NCBI RefSeq assembly: GCF_029960815.1
Contig: NZ_JASBRE010000016.1
Location: 1 to 64,000 of the forward strand
Length of the DNA stretch: 64,000 nucleotides
DNA from: Pseudomonas sp. AL03
GTDB taxonomy: Bacteria > Pseudomonadota > Gammaproteobacteria > Pseudomonadales > Pseudomonadaceae
Direction: 5' to 3'
Shown piece after piece: positions 32,131 through 39,749 of the stretch. Made by a program: the position numbers and the translations under genes. Numbering within the stretch: position 1 is the first letter of the stretch; every line of letters begins with the position of its first letter. Under the pieces are notes generated by a model. The model was not told the DNA's origin. It was given only the letters and a program-made list of their open reading frames with translations, and searched no databases.

Positions 32131-33468
32131 ATGGAAATTTCAGGAATGGATGAGTTGGGTATATTCGCTGAGGTCGAGTCCCAGGCGCGCAGTTATTGCC
32201 GCAGTTTTCCGGTGGTCTTCGACCAGGCTCAAGGCAGCTATCTGTATGACCTCAAGGGGCAGGCGTACATCGACTTTCTAAGTTGCGCCGGCTCAGTCAA
32301 CTACGGCCACAACCCCAAGCCGGTCAAGGCCGCGGTGATTGACTACTTGCAGCGTGACGGGATTCAGGCTGCACTGGATATGCACAGCCGGGCCAAGCAG
32401 GAATTCATCTTCAACTTCCGTAAGATCATCCTCGAACCGCGAGCGCTGTCTTACAAGATGCAGTTCACGTCGCCCACCGGCACCAGCGTGGTGGAATCGG
32501 CGATCAAACTGGCTCGCAAGGTTACCGGACGGCAGCATATCGTGGCCTTCACCAATGGCTTTCACGGCATGTCCAATACCTCCCTGGGCTTGACCGGCAA
32601 CCGCGACAATCGCCAGCCCAGCGTCGACCCTCATGTGATTCGCATGCCCTACGACGGTTACCTGAAGGGGCTGGACTCCGTCGAGTACTTCGAGCGGTTG
32701 TTGAACGACAACAGTTCGGGCATGGATATACCGGCTGCGGTCATCCTGGAAACCATCCAGGGCGAAGGCGGGATCAACGTAGCGTCCGCTGACTGGTTGG
32801 TGCGGTTGCGCAAGCTGACTGCGGAGCACGACATCCTGTTGATTATTGATGATATCCAGGCCGGTTGTGGTCGCACGGGGACCTTCTTCAGTTTTGAACC
32901 ATCCGGCATCACGCCAGATATGGTCTGCCTGTCGAAGTCCCTCAGTGGTTACGGCTTGCCGTTCGCACTGTTGCTGCATCGCCCGGAGTTGGACCAGTGG
33001 GCGCCAGGCGAAGACAACGGCACATTCCGCGGTAACACGCTGGCCTTTGTTGCGGCGACCAAGACGCTGCAGGAATTCTGGTGCGACGATCGTTTGGTCA
33101 AACACATCCAGGCTAATGAAGCGTTGCTCAAAACCTGGCTCGGCGTAGTGACCGAACGCTTCGCTGTGCACATTAAGCAAGTGCGTGGCCGCGGACTGTT
33201 TTATGGCATCGAGTTCCACGATGCCTCACTGGCTGCCGCGGTCATGCGTGCCTGCTTTGCACGTCGTTTGATCATTGAGCGCTGCGGTCCTGGAGATCAG
33301 GTGCTCAAGCTGATGCCGGCTCTGACTATCGACACCCAAACCCTGGAGGCGGGTCTGGAAAGTATTTTCGAAGCTATGCACCAGGTGCTGGAACAAGCCA
33401 CGTTAAGCGAACCGGACAGTGACACGGATACTCTGGTCTTTATCAATGAGGTTTCTCATGTCGACTAA
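32131..33468 (+). CDS. Class III diaminobutyrate--2-oxoglutarate-type aminotransferase
   Basis: 445 residues, PLP enzyme resembling EctB/Dat. Motifs: SPTGTSVVESAIKLARKVTGR (phosphate cup), NGFHGMSNTSLG, ETIQGEGGINVAS, IIDDIQAGCGRTGTFFSFEPSGI with the PLP-contacting Asp, and the Schiff-base Lys in CLSKSLSGYGLP (about residue 269). Such enzymes make L-2,4-diaminobutyrate from aspartate semialdehyde and glutamate. It could supply the substrate of the N-hydroxylase 54 bp upstream. The last 20 residues (SEPDSDTDTL...) look like an appended tail. It overlaps the exporter start by 11 nt. Confidence 0.87.
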   Translation: MEISGMDELGIFAEVESQARSYCRSFPVVFDQAQGSYLYDLKGQAYIDFLSCAGSVNYGHNPKPVKAAVIDYLQRDGIQAALDMHSRAKQEFIFNFRKIILEPRALSYKMQFTSPTGTSVVESAIKLARKVTGRQHIVAFTNGFHGMSNTSLGLTGNRDNRQPSVDPHVIRMPYDGYLKGLDSVEYFERLLNDNSSGMDIPAAVILETIQGEGGINVASADWLVRLRKLTAEHDILLIIDDIQAGCGRTGTFFSFEPSGITPDMVCLSKSLSGYGLPFALLLHRPELDQWAPGEDNGTFRGNTLAFVAATKTLQEFWCDDRLVKHIQANEALLKTWLGVVTERFAVHIKQVRGRGLFYGIEFHDASLAAAVMRACFARRLIIERCGPGDQVLKLMPALTIDTQTLEAGLESIFEAMHQVLEQATLSEPDSDTDTLVFINEVSHVD

Positions 33469-34363
33469 TAACAATCGGGCAATCATTGAATTGACCATCG
33501 GTGGACTGATGCTCAGTCTGTCTGCTCTAGCCGTCGCTTTCGCCCATATCGGCGCGGGTGGCGCAGGGTTCTATCGGATGGTGTTCGCCTCGATCCTGTT
33601 CTTCCTGCTGCTCAAGGTGCGCAAAACACCGGTGCTGCTCAAAAGCGCAAAGGCGCAGCTTTACACCGCGTTGGCTGGGGTATTTTTGGCCATTGACCTG
33701 GTGCTCTGGCACCAGAGCATCTATATCGTCGGCCCAGGCATCGGGTCGATCCTGACCAACTGTCAGGTGTTCTTCATGACCCTACTGGGGTTGTACCTGT
33801 TGAAGGAAAAACCTTCGATCTACTTCCTGGTATCCATTACTTTGGCGTTTGTTGGGCTCTATCTGTTGTTGCTACCCGAGATGACCAGTGCGGTAGGGAT
33901 CAAGGGCGTGGTGTATGGCGTGCTGTCGGGGCTGGCGTATGCCATCTGCGTGTACTTCCTGAAGATCAACACCCAGTTGCCTGACGGCGGGGGTGACAAG
34001 ATCGCACAGATGCTCAATTTGAGTCTTTGGGCGGCACTGGTTCTGCTGACATACGCGCTGGCAACTGGGGAAAGCTTGGCCATCGTGGATGGGCAAACCT
34101 TGCTGATGCTGATCATATACGGGGTACTGGTGCAGTTTGTCGGCTGGTTGCTGGTCAACCGTTCGATCGGAGCCATCAGCCTGGGGTTGGCCGGACTGAT
34201 CCTGTTACTGGAGCCGGTGATCACGTATTTCATTGATGTCACCTTTCTCGGCAAGGCCAGCTCCACGCTGCAGATTTGCGGCGCGCTGGTGACTATCTTT
34301 GCGGTTTACATCGGCTCAATCAAGCCGCCGGAGAAAGCGCACCCTTTACCCGAAGCGACCTGA
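33458..34363 (+). CDS. EamA/DMT-family exporter
   Basis: 301 residues from the ATG at 33458, with GAGG upstream inside the aminotransferase gene. Ten hydrophobic segments in two EamA repeats. DMT transporters of this type usually export amino acids or small metabolites. Translational overlap with the aminotransferase makes it the likely exporter of the cluster's product (inference). Confidence 0.87.
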   Translation: MSTNNNRAIIELTIGGLMLSLSALAVAFAHIGAGGAGFYRMVFASILFFLLLKVRKTPVLLKSAKAQLYTALAGVFLAIDLVLWHQSIYIVGPGIGSILTNCQVFFMTLLGLYLLKEKPSIYFLVSITLAFVGLYLLLLPEMTSAVGIKGVVYGVLSGLAYAICVYFLKINTQLPDGGGDKIAQMLNLSLWAALVLLTYALATGESLAIVDGQTLLMLIIYGVLVQFVGWLLVNRSIGAISLGLAGLILLLEPVITYFIDVTFLGKASSTLQICGALVTIFAVYIGSIKPPEKAHPLPEAT

Positions 34364-34481
34364 CAGAAGGTGTATCACGGCGGTATCGTGAACGACAGGC
34401 TGCCGTGACCCTGGCCAATACGTTACGCGCAGGCCCGCAAGGTCTGCATGTAGTCGAGGAGGATGGTGATCCCAAGACGCA

Positions 34482-34517
34482 AAAATCCCCGTATCAGCGA
34501 GTGATTACGGGGATTTT
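34482..34517. terminator. Bidirectional terminator between the EamA gene and ychF
   Basis: A perfect 12-bp stem: AAAATCCCCGTA (34482-34493) and TACGGGGATTTT (34506-34517). It closes both convergent units. Confidence 0.85.
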
Positions 34518-34553
34518 GTGTCTATCGAGATCCGTGTAAATCCACGGTCACCG

Positions 34554-35654
34554 TTACACGTTGAAACGGAAGTGCATCACATCGCCATCTTTAACGATGT
34601 AGTCCTTGCCTTCCAGACGCCATTTGCCGGCTTCTTTGGTGCCGGCCTCGCCCTTGTACTGGATGAAGTCGTCGTAGGCGATGACTTCGGCGCGGATGAA
34701 GCCTTTTTCGAAGTCGGTGTGGATCACACCCGCGGCTTGTGGTGCGGTGGCACCGACGCGGACTGTCCAGGCGCGGACTTCTTCGACACCGGCGGTGAAG
34801 TAGGTCTGCAGGTGCAGCATCTCGTAGCCAGCGCGGATCACGCGGTTCAGGCCAGGTTCTTCTAGTCCTAAGGCTTCGAGGAACATGTCTTTCTCTTCGC
34901 CGTCATCCAGTTCGGCGATTTCGGCTTCGATCTTGTTGCAGACCGGAACCACCATGGCGCCTTCTTCTTCGGCAATGGCCTTGACGATGTCCAGCAGCGG
35001 GTTGTTCTCGAAACCGTCTTCAGCGACGTTGGCGATGTACATGACCGGCTTGGTGGTCAACAGGTGGAAGCCACGAATCACCGCTTTCTCGTCGGCATTC
35101 ATGGTTTTCATCAGGGTGCGCGCAGGCTTGCCGAGGGTGAAGTGAGCGATCAATTGCTCCAGCAGGCCTTTCTGGACTACTGCCTCCTTGTCACCGCCCT
35201 TGGCGTTGCGAGCGACTTTCTGCAGTTGCTTCTCGCAGCTGTCGAGGTCGGCGAAGATCAGTTCCAGGTCGATGATTTCGATGTCGCGTTTCGGGTCGAC
35301 GCTGTTGGAGACGTGAATCACGTTCTCGTCTTCGAAGCAGCGGACCACGTGCGCGATGGCATCGGTTTCACGGATGTTGGCGAGGAACTTGTTGCCCAGG
35401 CCTTCACCTTTCGAGGCGCCAGCCACCAAGCCTGCGATGTCGACGAATTCCATGGTGGTCGGCAGGACGCGTTTGGGATTGACGATGGCCGCCAGGGCTT
35501 CCAGACGGCTGTCCGGCATCGGCACGATACCGGTGTTCGGTTCGATGGTGCAGAAGGGGAAGTTCTCGGCCGCGATCCCGGATTTGGTCAGGGCGTTGAA
35601 CAGGGTGGACTTGCCGACGTTAGGCAGGCCGACGATGCCGCAATTGAATCCCAT
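34554..35654 (-). CDS. ychF: Redox-regulated ATPase YchF (Obg family)
   Basis: 366 residues. The P-loop GLPNVGKSTLFNALT is at residues 8-22, and DIAGLVAGASKGEGLGNKFL follows. The nucleotide-specificity motif is NKIE instead of NKxD, as in YchF/OLA1 proteins that prefer ATP. A coiled coil and the C-terminal TGS domain follow (AGVIHTDFEKGFIRAEV). It binds ribosomes and is linked to stress control. Co-directional with pth, 22 nt upstream. Confidence 0.95.
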   Translation of the reverse strand: MGFNCGIVGLPNVGKSTLFNALTKSGIAAENFPFCTIEPNTGIVPMPDSRLEALAAIVNPKRVLPTTMEFVDIAGLVAGASKGEGLGNKFLANIRETDAIAHVVRCFEDENVIHVSNSVDPKRDIEIIDLELIFADLDSCEKQLQKVARNAKGGDKEAVVQKGLLEQLIAHFTLGKPARTLMKTMNADEKAVIRGFHLLTTKPVMYIANVAEDGFENNPLLDIVKAIAEEEGAMVVPVCNKIEAEIAELDDGEEKDMFLEALGLEEPGLNRVIRAGYEMLHLQTYFTAGVEEVRAWTVRVGATAPQAAGVIHTDFEKGFIRAEVIAYDDFIQYKGEAGTKEAGKWRLEGKDYIVKDGDVMHFRFNV

Positions 35655-35676
35655 GGTGTTTCCCCTTGGATAAGAG

Positions 35677-36261
35677 TCAGGCCTTCTGGCTGTGCAGGTT
35701 TTTCATCGCGCGGTTCCATTCGCCGGCGAGGATATCCGGCAGCACGCCGAGGGCAAAGTCGATGCTGGCATCGAGTTTTTCCTGTTCGGCGCGTGGCGCA
35801 CGACCCAGGACGAAATTTGAAACCATACTGGCAACGCCCGGGTGGCCAATGCCAAGCCGCAAGCGGTGAAAGGTATTCTGATTGCCCAGTTGCGCAATAA
35901 TGTCGCGCAACCCGTTGTGACCGCCATGGCCGCCGCCCTGTTTGAGCTTGGCAACGCCGGGTGGCAGGTCGAGTTCGTCGTGCGCCACGAGGATTTCTTC
36001 AGGCGTGATGCGGAAGAAACCAGCGAGTGCCGCTACGGCCTGGCCGCTGCGGTTCATGTACGTGGTGGGAATCAATAAACGAACATCCTGACCCTGATGC
36101 GAATAGCGCCCGGTCAGGCCGAAATATTTGCGATCCGCCACAAGGTTTACGCCTTGCGCGTTCGCGATGCGCTCAACAAAAAGGGCCCCTGCGTTATGCC
36201 GGGTCTGTTCGTATTCAGCGCCTGGATTTCCCAGGCCAACGATCAGTTTGATGGCAGTCAC
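35677..36261 (-). CDS. pth: Peptidyl-tRNA hydrolase
   Basis: 194 residues; cleaves peptidyl-tRNA released from ribosomes. The catalytic residues are visible: Asn and His in GLGNPGAEYEQTRHNAG (H near residue 21), Asp in VAHDELDLPPGVAKLKQGGGHGGHNGLRDI. Normal length. Between rplY and ychF, the conserved order. Confidence 0.95.
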   Translation of the reverse strand: MTAIKLIVGLGNPGAEYEQTRHNAGALFVERIANAQGVNLVADRKYFGLTGRYSHQGQDVRLLIPTTYMNRSGQAVAALAGFFRITPEEILVAHDELDLPPGVAKLKQGGGHGGHNGLRDIIAQLGNQNTFHRLRLGIGHPGVASMVSNFVLGRAPRAEQEKLDASIDFALGVLPDILAGEWNRAMKNLHSQKA

Positions 36262-36430
36262 GATAGGGGCCCTTCCTTGGAGTGGTGGATAACATCGCCG
36301 CCTTCAGGGAGTGCGGCGAAAGTGGACGACAAGTGCTCATTTACCATTATGTAAACTCCGCGTTCTCGCCCGCTTTCTCGCTACGCTCTAGTCCGCGATG
36401 TTTCCGCTCACTCCGGCGAACAGAGTGAAA

Positions 36431-37033
36431 TTACTCTGCTGCGCCTTCTTCAGTAGCTTCTGGAGCAACACGTGGAGCGTGAACGTTGGCAACAGCCTTG
36501 TCATCACCGTGTGCCAGAGCAACAAACTCAACGCCTTTAGGGGCTTTGAGGTCGGACAGGTGAATGATCGAGCCGATTTCGGCGTTAGCCAGGTCGACTT
36601 CGATGAATTCAGGCAGGTCTTTTGGCAGGCAGGTCACTTCGATTTCAGCAACAACGTGCGAAATTTCGCCGCCTTTCTTGATCGGAGCTTCTTCACCAAC
36701 AAAGTGTACAGGCACGGTAGCGGTCAGTTTCTGGCCAGCTACAACGCGTACGAAGTCAGCGTGCATCACGTGGCCTTTGGCCGGGTGACGCTGCAGAGCT
36801 TTGATGATTACATTTTGCTTGGTGCCGCCAACGTTCAGCTCGATGATGTGGCTGTAAGCCGCTTCGTTTTCGAGCAGTTTGGCAACTTCTTTAGCCAGCA
36901 TGCTGATGGATTCAGGGGCTTTTTCGCCACCGTAAACTACAGCAGGTACCAGGCTTGCGAGACGACGCAGGCGGCGGCTCGCACCTTTCCCCAGGTCGGA
37001 ACGCACTTCAGCATTCAGAGTAAAATCGTTCAT
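36431..37033 (-). CDS. rplY: 50S ribosomal protein L25 (CTC form)
   Basis: 200 residues from the ATG at 37033 (MNDFTLNAEVRSDLGKGASRRLRR) with GGAG upstream; the frame back to 37057 is ignored. The N-terminal 90 residues are the L25 5S-rRNA-binding domain, and a C-terminal CTC domain is added, as in most non-enteric bacteria. The gap of 169 bp before pth may hold a second promoter. Confidence 0.95.
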   Translation of the reverse strand: MNDFTLNAEVRSDLGKGASRRLRRLASLVPAVVYGGEKAPESISMLAKEVAKLLENEAAYSHIIELNVGGTKQNVIIKALQRHPAKGHVMHADFVRVVAGQKLTATVPVHFVGEEAPIKKGGEISHVVAEIEVTCLPKDLPEFIEVDLANAEIGSIIHLSDLKAPKGVEFVALAHGDDKAVANVHAPRVAPEATEEGAAE

Positions 37034-37100
37034 GTTGTATCTCCAAAATAACCACATTCGCCCCAGCGTTTGCGACCAGCGCTAAAGGCGATATGGGCAA

Positions 37101-37140
37101 AAAAGCCCCGCCCCGACAGGAATGCCGGGGCGGGGCGCTT
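37101..37140 (-). terminator. Intrinsic terminator of prs
   Basis: GCCCCGCCCCG (37105-37115) and CGGGGCGGGGC (37126-37136) make an 11-bp GC stem, followed by TTTTTTG on the minus strand. It separates prs from rplY. Confidence 0.85.
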
Positions 37141-37174
37141 TTCGTCAACGAAATGTTCGAGAAGGGCAGGGCCC

Positions 37175-38116
37175 TTAACGGAACATCGCGCTGATCGATT
37201 CTTCATTGCTGATGCGGCGAACCGCTTCAGCAACTACCGGCGCGATATCCAGTTGACGGATACGCGAACAGGCTTGAGCAGCGGCGGACAACGGGATGGT
37301 GTTAGTCACCACCAGTTCGTCCAGCATGGAATTTTCAATGTTTTCGATCGCCCGACCGGACAGCACCGGGTGTGTGCAGTAGGCGAAAACCTTGGCAGCG
37401 CCATGCTCTTTCAGGGCCTTGGCCGCGTGGCACAGAGTGCCGGCGGTATCGACCATGTCATCGACCAGAATACAGGTACGCCCTTCGACATCACCGATGA
37501 TATGCATCACTTCAGAGTGATTGGCTTTCTCACGGCGTTTGTCGATGATCCCGAGATCCACGCCCAGGGATTTGGCAACAGCACGTGCACGCACGACGCC
37601 GCCAATGTCCGGGGACACGATCATCAGGTTTTCGAAGCGCTGATCTTCAATGTCATCCACCAATACCGGGGAGCCGTAGATGTTATCTACCGGAATATCG
37701 AAGAAGCCCTGGATTTGGTCAGCATGCAGATCAACCGTGAGAACACGGTCGATGCCGACTACGGTAAGCATGTCAGCTACGACTTTCGCGCTGATAGCCA
37801 CACGTGCGGAACGCGGACGGCGATCCTGACGGGCATAACCAAAGTAAGGAATTACAGCAGTGATACGAGTAGCCGAGGAGCGGCGGAAGGCATCAGCCAT
37901 CACTACCAGTTCCATCAGGTTATCGTTGGTCGGAGCGCAAGTCGGCTGAATAATGAAGACATCTTTACCGCGGACGTTTTCATTGATCTCGGCAGTAATT
38001 TCGCCGTCGGAGAACTTGCCGACAGAGATGTCACCGAGAGGGATATGCAGCTGACGTACAACACGCCGAGCCAGATCGGGGTTAGCGTTCCCCGTAAAGA
38101 CCATCATCTTGGACAC
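37175..38116 (-). CDS. prs: Ribose-phosphate pyrophosphokinase
   Basis: 313 residues from the GTG at 38116 (start SKMMVFTGNANPDLA), the usual N-terminus; the longer frame runs into the tRNA. Makes PRPP from ribose-5-phosphate and ATP. Visible: KFSDGEITAEINENVRGKDVFI, FGYARQDRRPRSARVAISAK and the PRPP-binding ILVDDMVDTAGTL. It lies 46 nt after tRNA-Gln and is probably on the ispE-tRNA-Gln-prs transcript. Confidence 0.95.
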   Translation of the reverse strand: MSKMMVFTGNANPDLARRVVRQLHIPLGDISVGKFSDGEITAEINENVRGKDVFIIQPTCAPTNDNLMELVVMADAFRRSSATRITAVIPYFGYARQDRRPRSARVAISAKVVADMLTVVGIDRVLTVDLHADQIQGFFDIPVDNIYGSPVLVDDIEDQRFENLMIVSPDIGGVVRARAVAKSLGVDLGIIDKRREKANHSEVMHIIGDVEGRTCILVDDMVDTAGTLCHAAKALKEHGAAKVFAYCTHPVLSGRAIENIENSMLDELVVTNTIPLSAAAQACSRIRQLDIAPVVAEAVRRISNEESISAMFR

Positions 38117-38162
38117 GCGCAGTACCTGAAGGCTGAGGGTAACCTGGATGAGTATTGGAAAA

Positions 38163-38237
38163 TGGCAGGGGCGGCTGGATTCGAACCAACGCATGGCAGG
38201 ATCAAAACCTGCTGCCTTACCGCTTGGCGACGCCCCT
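38163..38237 (-). tRNA. tRNA-Gln (TTG)
   Basis: 75 nt on the minus strand with encoded CCA. Acceptor AGGGGCG pairs with CGCCCCT, the anticodon loop TTTTGAT gives TTG, and the T arm is TGGTTCGAATCCAGC. It sits between ispE and prs on the same strand, 36 nt after ispE, with no obvious promoter of its own, so it is probably cut out of a protein-coding transcript. Confidence 0.95.
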
Positions 38238-38273
38238 GTATCTGTTGCAACGATTACCCAGTAATCGGTTCCT

Positions 38274-39125
38274 TTAGAGCAGACTTTGCAGCTTGCGATG
38301 CAACATCGAAACGTTGCTTCCCTTTGCTACAAACCCTGTAAGGGTCTCTGTAAGAAGGGCCGAGACTTTATCAGCTTCAGCTTTGCTTGGGAAGCCCCCA
38401 AACACACAACTTCCAGTTCCGGTGAGTTTTGCTTCGGTAAATTTACCTAACAAATTCAATGCGTTACGTACATCTGGATAACGCCTTGCTACCACCGGTA
38501 AGCAGTCATTTCGACTGTTTCCCTTGGGAACGGGGCGCACTTTAATGGGAGAAGAGTTACGTGTCAACAACGGATCTGAAAAAATTTCTGCTGTACTTAC
38601 AGAGACTTGCGGCACAAGCACGAGATACCACGGCTCGGCGGGGTAAACAGGGGTCAGTTTCTCCCCCACGCCCTCGGCGAAAGCCGCGTGCCCACGCACG
38701 AAAACCGGGACGTCCGCGCCAAGCGTCAGGCCCAGCACGGCCAGCCGATCCTCATCCCAACCCAGTTGCCAGAGATGATTGAGGCCCAGCAAAGTGGTCG
38801 CGGCATTTGAGCTGCCACCACCGATGCCACCGCCCATGGGCAGGATTTTTTCGATCCAGATATCAATCCCGAGCGAACAACCGGATTGTTCCTGAAGTTT
38901 TTTTGCGGCCTTGACGATTAAATTACTGTCATGAGGAACGCCATCGAATTCAGTGTGCAACCGAATCACACCGTCATCACGAACGGCGAACGTGATTTCA
39001 TCGCCGTAATCGAGAAACTGAAAAATAGTCTGCAGCTCGTGGTACCCGTCTTCGCGGCGACCGAGGATGTGCAGCATCAGATTGAGTTTGGCCGGGGAGG
39101 GCAGCGTCAAGCGAGTAGCCGTCAT
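38274..39125 (-). CDS. ispE: 4-diphosphocytidyl-2-C-methyl-D-erythritol kinase
   Basis: 283 residues from the ATG at 39125 (MTATRLTLPSPAKLNLMLHILGRREDGYH), which leaves a 2-nt gap to lolB; an ATG at 39155 would overlap lolB. GHMP kinase of the MEP isoprenoid pathway: substrate loop PSPAKLNLML, ATP motif PMGGGIGGGSSNAA at about 90-103, and GTGSCVFGGF near the C-terminus. Confidence 0.94.
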   Translation of the reverse strand: MTATRLTLPSPAKLNLMLHILGRREDGYHELQTIFQFLDYGDEITFAVRDDGVIRLHTEFDGVPHDSNLIVKAAKKLQEQSGCSLGIDIWIEKILPMGGGIGGGSSNAATTLLGLNHLWQLGWDEDRLAVLGLTLGADVPVFVRGHAAFAEGVGEKLTPVYPAEPWYLVLVPQVSVSTAEIFSDPLLTRNSSPIKVRPVPKGNSRNDCLPVVARRYPDVRNALNLLGKFTEAKLTGTGSCVFGGFPSKAEADKVSALLTETLTGFVAKGSNVSMLHRKLQSLL

Positions 39126-39127
39126 GT

Positions 39128-39745
39128 TCACTGCCCCAGTTTGCGAGGTTGCCATTCCTTGATCACCAGCGTGACGTCAAGGTCGGTGCCGTGCAGTTTG
39201 ATCCGCTCGGGCAGCCAAAAGCCGTTTTGCTCGGCATAGCTGAGGTATTCGACTTGCCAGCCATCCTGCTCCAGATTGGCCAGCCGGCTGTCGGCATCGA
39301 GCGTCAGACGGCTTTTGCTGTCCGGCGCCGGGAGCCCGCGAACCCACCAGGCCAGATTGGAGACCGGCAACTTCCAGCCCAATTGTTCCTCGACCAGCAC
39401 TTCAGGCGTCGGCGCTTCATAGCGGCCCTGGTTGGCGACTTCCAGTGAGACTTTGCCGGGGCGACCGGTCAAGCGTGCTGCGCCGCGACCCAGGGGGCCG
39501 GAGAGGCGAATGTCGTAGTAATCCTGACGCTGCAGCCAGAACAACGTGCCGCTGCCCGAGTCTTTCGGGGCGCGAATGCCGATCTTGCCGTTGATCTGCC
39601 AGCCGTCGAGACGGGTCAGTTGCTGTTTGTACTCGCGCCATTGGGCCGGGTTGCCTTGGCCCTGGACCGATTCGCGGGCACCGAAGCCTGCGCAACCGGC
39701 GAGCAGGGCGATAAAGCTGAAAACAATGAGGTGGCGCAAAAACAT
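39128..39745 (-). CDS. lolB: Outer-membrane lipoprotein receptor LolB
   Basis: 205 residues with lipobox LLAGC at 14-18. LolB receives lipoproteins from LolA and inserts them in the outer membrane. Family features: LDGWQINGKIGIRAPKDSGSGTLFW and the late WLPERIKLHGTDLDVTLVIKEW. It is 4 nt after the TPR lipoprotein gene. Confidence 0.93.
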   Translation of the reverse strand: MFLRHLIVFSFIALLAGCAGFGARESVQGQGNPAQWREYKQQLTRLDGWQINGKIGIRAPKDSGSGTLFWLQRQDYYDIRLSGPLGRGAARLTGRPGKVSLEVANQGRYEAPTPEVLVEEQLGWKLPVSNLAWWVRGLPAPDSKSRLTLDADSRLANLEQDGWQVEYLSYAEQNGFWLPERIKLHGTDLDVTLVIKEWQPRKLGQ

Positions 39746-39749
39746 AATC

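Noticed and set aside
29051..34363. A siderophore cluster interpretation of the N-hydroxylase region
   Set aside because: No NRPS, NIS synthetase, formyl- or acetyltransferase, TonB-dependent receptor or Fur-box-like sequence was seen, so calling it a siderophore locus is not supported.
34364..34539. Open frame after the EamA gene that looked like a short gene remnant
   Set aside because: No RBS, no recognisable similarity, and it runs through the terminator hairpin.
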